Below, in pieces: positions 61,001-64,000 of a stretch of 64,000 bases of DNA. Each line of letters opens with the position of its first letter. The stretch's first letter is position 1. The notes beneath the pieces are model-generated. The model was not told the origin of the DNA. It did no database searches and saw only the letters and a program-made list of their open reading frames with translations. The DNA comes from Ciona savignyi (taxonomy: Eukaryota > Chordata > Ascidiacea > Phlebobranchia > Cionidae): assembly GCA_000149265.1 (NCBI GenBank), contig CH003041.1:528204-592203 (forward strand), written 5' to 3'. Position numbers and translations under genes: made by a program.

Positions 61001-64000
61001 TCTATATTTGCCCAGGCCCAAACGAGAGTCGATGTTCGGCATCTAGTGCTTTGTAGCGGGTAACACTTGTTATATTTCCGCAGACGACCTGTCGACGCCC
61101 GACTCGCATCCAACTGGGTTAAACGGGTAATTACCGTCGGCAAGGCATACCCACCCAGTCGACCGCATGTGGGAAAGTTACCACCCCAACTGTACTTCGA
61201 GGGGTAACTCAATTAATCGCTTGTAAAGAACATCCCCCAGATAGTTACCCAGTGGATATGAAATGCTTTTAATGAGACTTATATTTCTGTAATAATTATG
61301 AAAACCTTTTTTAACCCAGTGCTGCCATCTAGGGAAGGTTCGGTTTTTTTTCGCTCTACTAGTCAGCTTAGTGCGATATAAATCTATTGTGATTTCCTAT
61401 CAAGGACAAGGAAAGCACAGGTGCTTTAGGAACCGAAATAATTAACTTCTTTCACCTTCAATTCAAGATTACAAATTTGTACCTTGTTCGAGTAACGTAA
61501 TCGCGAACACAACACGTCTACGTGGTGGGAACCACAGAGTGCGTGGGAGCAAAATAATTTAACATAGATTTGGCCTGGACCGAGACAAAAAAAGGTCAAG
61601 ACTTCTCATCGCAGCAATACTGACAGTCGCGTAACGGGAACCGATAGGTTAGGCTACCACATAGTTCAAGGGCACACCTGTACTTTAATTGACCTCTCTG
61701 CGCTGTTCAGGATACAACTTGACACCTGGTTAAATGCTTTGTGGTAAACCTAGTAAGAATGGACTTATGTGTGCGATAAAAACTTACCAGATTAATTAGG
61801 CCTGTCTGTCTGCCCATTTCCCGGTCCTAACTTTCCGAAGGGGCAGAATAGAGAAGTATTTTCACCGTTAAACACTTGTGACACCAGCATAGGAATTGAC
61901 CTGGTTATTACAAAAAAAACTGGATATGTTAATGAACATGAAATACCCTTGATGTCATATTATATATTACCTGATCATAATTAAGTCACACAGTCGCTAA
62001 GATGTTTAACCTAGGATGCCCTGGAAGCCGGACAACACGTTTGTACTCTCTCTATAGTTGGTTGCATTTGACTATTAAGAGATAATATATTTCCAGATTT
62101 ATTTTTTATTCTGTGGTCTATATATGTTAGTGTATATTAAACAAACCTAAATATGTACCATTTTTAAGGCTTATAAGCCTGTGCCTCCCACCACATACTT
62201 TACCTTAAATTTGGGTACCATTCCAATTTTTCAGAAAGCAGGCCTCTCATGGCGCACGCGACTTGGACGATTCTGAAAGGCTTTAGCCAAGTACTGTTAG
62301 TTTAAATGAAAAATCCGCCTTGAAGGTCAGGAAATCTGGTACGAATTGTCTGTGGGATTTGCCCCGGCTTGCGCTGTGCCAAATTGTTAAGTCATTTTGT
62401 AATCTGGAAGCTTTTGAAATGATTGATATGCGAAGTTTCCTGCATTGACATGGGTCCTGCTCCGATCGATGCTGCAGGTGTATTTACAAATCAAATCTCA
62501 AAATGGAAAGGGATCTGGGTGTTGTACTGTTCGATAATATTTAAAGTAGATTATACCCCAGTATGCTGTTTGATATATTCAAAGCAAGGTGCCGCTAAGG
62601 TCAAAGTGTCTGATGACGTAAGAGGAGTATCGAGTGCCGGCGCCTATAACTGCGTGGTTAGCTTTGCTGAAGGTTTTGCATTGCGCTATTTCGGCTTAGA
62701 TGGTGGCGCGGCGGCCAAACCGCACTGCAACATTTTCGTATCGCTTACATGTCCGCCCTGTTGCTGGTAAACAGAGCGGCGACGAACTCAAAATTTAGAC
62801 GTGGGAATCGACGGCGATCAAAGCGGAGAGATAACGCCGTCTTTTAATTGGCGACTTCGATACGTTTACATATACCTAGTATACGTCTCGCTTATGCCTT
62901 ATTTTGGTGGCTGATAATGGTGTTCGAAGGCTTTTTACTAAAATGGCAAATTTTACGTGACTTGGACTCGCCACTTGGCACCAGAACGATCGTATATTCT
63001 AAATATATACTCCTAAATTGATATTGGCATTTGAGTGTTGTGGTCGCGGGCAAAATGCAATTAAATGTCAGAGATATCTTATTTGGCTCGCATTTAAATT
63101 TCTTGGTAAGGTGTGCCTCACCATTGCTCAATTTCTGTTAGCTCTGAAATTAATGTGGCGGCGGTATGGAGAAGAGCCACTTCCCGCAGTCATTGCGCCA
63201 CTTGACATCGGGGCAGTGATCTTGTTCCGGCCTATACTTTGAGATCTTTGATCGGTAGAGTGAGTGACAGAAAGCCGGGGTGGCGTCCGTCGACACCTGG
63301 TCACGGTTACTAGCGTATGTCCCCATTGGAAGTGATAACTATTCTTGGAAAACGATTTATCAATGATTTTACCCTTTCCTTTTAATATTCAAGGCGACCA
63401 CACGGCGTCATATGAATATCATTTTCCCTTCCGCTGTGTCAACGGTAGGATGACTTTCTATTCGTCCATCAGTTAATTATGTGGACTTAACCAATTAGTT
63501 CAAACATTGTAAGTTTTCATCATCGGACGCTTGTCGCCATACCCTCACAATGCGTACACACAGTACTACAAGAGAGACATCTATCTTCAGATCGCTTGTG
63601 TACGAGAACTTGCTTAACAACACAGACTGCCGGACGCCGCCGAGGTAATTAACAGGCTTAGATGTCATTTGTTTTTCAACCCTTGTATGCTTTACCGAGC
63701 AGCGCTGACCACAACTTACTACGAAACCCAAGTGCCGAACGTCGGTGTTGGGTGTAGACTTGCCCGCCGCTGAGTAGATCACAGCATTCCCACCTAAACG
63801 GCCGCCGCCACGAGACTCCGTATACCCCACAAGTTTTCGGGCAACTGAATTAGTGTTGTGTAAAAACAAAAACAGGGAAACAGTCCCACGCCCTTACTCT
63901 CAACCCCCGACCTAAACCCTCGTGGACAGCTGGTTCAGTGCCCTGTTTTATCCAACGCAAGGTCAGAGGCCATGTCCTTTTCTGGGGTGATCGTCTCGTC
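55084..64000. other. Distal region upstream of noggin, no gene recognised
   Basis: About 9 kb without a recognisable exon, SINE or RNA gene. Minor features are a CA run (55969-55982) and a 35-base direct repeat at 57508-57574. Open frames of up to about 124 codons (for example 62423-62770 on +, 63495-63869 on -) match no family known to me and have no supporting splice structure. Confidence 0.4.
57508..57574. repeat. Short direct repeat
   Basis: AAATGTAGGAAACAAAA followed by ATGCAGCATGT occurs twice in tandem. Confidence 0.75.

Noticed and set aside
60922-61212. Arginine/serine-rich 96-codon frame on the minus strand
   Set aside because: No family resemblance, no splice context, and a composition expected of CpG-rich chance frames.
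62423-62770. 115-codon + frame with cysteines, possible secreted peptide
   Set aside because: No signal peptide at the start, no known cysteine pattern and no supporting splice sites.

Overview
The window is metazoan nuclear DNA, AT-rich, with many short phased introns (GT..AG on the minus strand). It most likely comes from an ascidian close to Ciona. The reasons are compact introns, many copies of a roughly 300 bp tRNA-headed SINE, a sharp contrast between a CpG-poor gene and CpG-rich surroundings (mosaic methylation), and possible trans-splice acceptors just upstream of start codons. The species call is inference.

Three genes can be supported, all on the minus strand. (1) 1277-29651: at least 37 coding exons that join in one frame for about 1,814 residues. 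This is a large coiled-coil protein that I assign to the CCDC162/DUF4549 family. Its 3' end lies beyond base 1 or was not recognised. (2) 31831-38274: a complete 12-exon, 575-residue SLC6 sodium- and chloride-dependent transporter, closest in motifs to the GABA/taurine/betaine/creatine branch. (3) 45240-45902: an intact single-exon noggin, a secreted BMP antagonist, with all nine C-terminal cysteines and the N-terminal BMP-clip segment.

Repeats: the introns of gene 1 and the spacer up to about 39 kb carry about 24 whole or partial copies of one tRNA-derived SINE in both orientations. Other elements are a second SINE-like family (1.6-2.9 kb), several minisatellites, a duplicated exon tail (15.1-15.8 kb), a triplicated 5' splice site in the SLC6 gene (34.8-35.1 kb), a decayed Ty3/gypsy fragment antisense in an SLC6 intron (36.1-37.6 kb), a minisatellite block at 39.2-39.7 kb, two tRNA-like elements of another family (40.9 and 54.7 kb), two fold-back elements (29.0-29.5 and 54.9-55.1 kb) and a young element bounded by two near-identical 462-463 bp direct repeats (51.0-52.8 kb).

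From about 39 kb to 64 kb the sequence is CpG-rich and free of the main SINE. Apart from noggin I recognise no protein-coding gene there, so most of the 18 kb upstream of noggin is probably intergenic or regulatory. The three genes show no functional link and are not spaced like an operon. No CRISPR array, rRNA gene or confident functional tRNA was seen.
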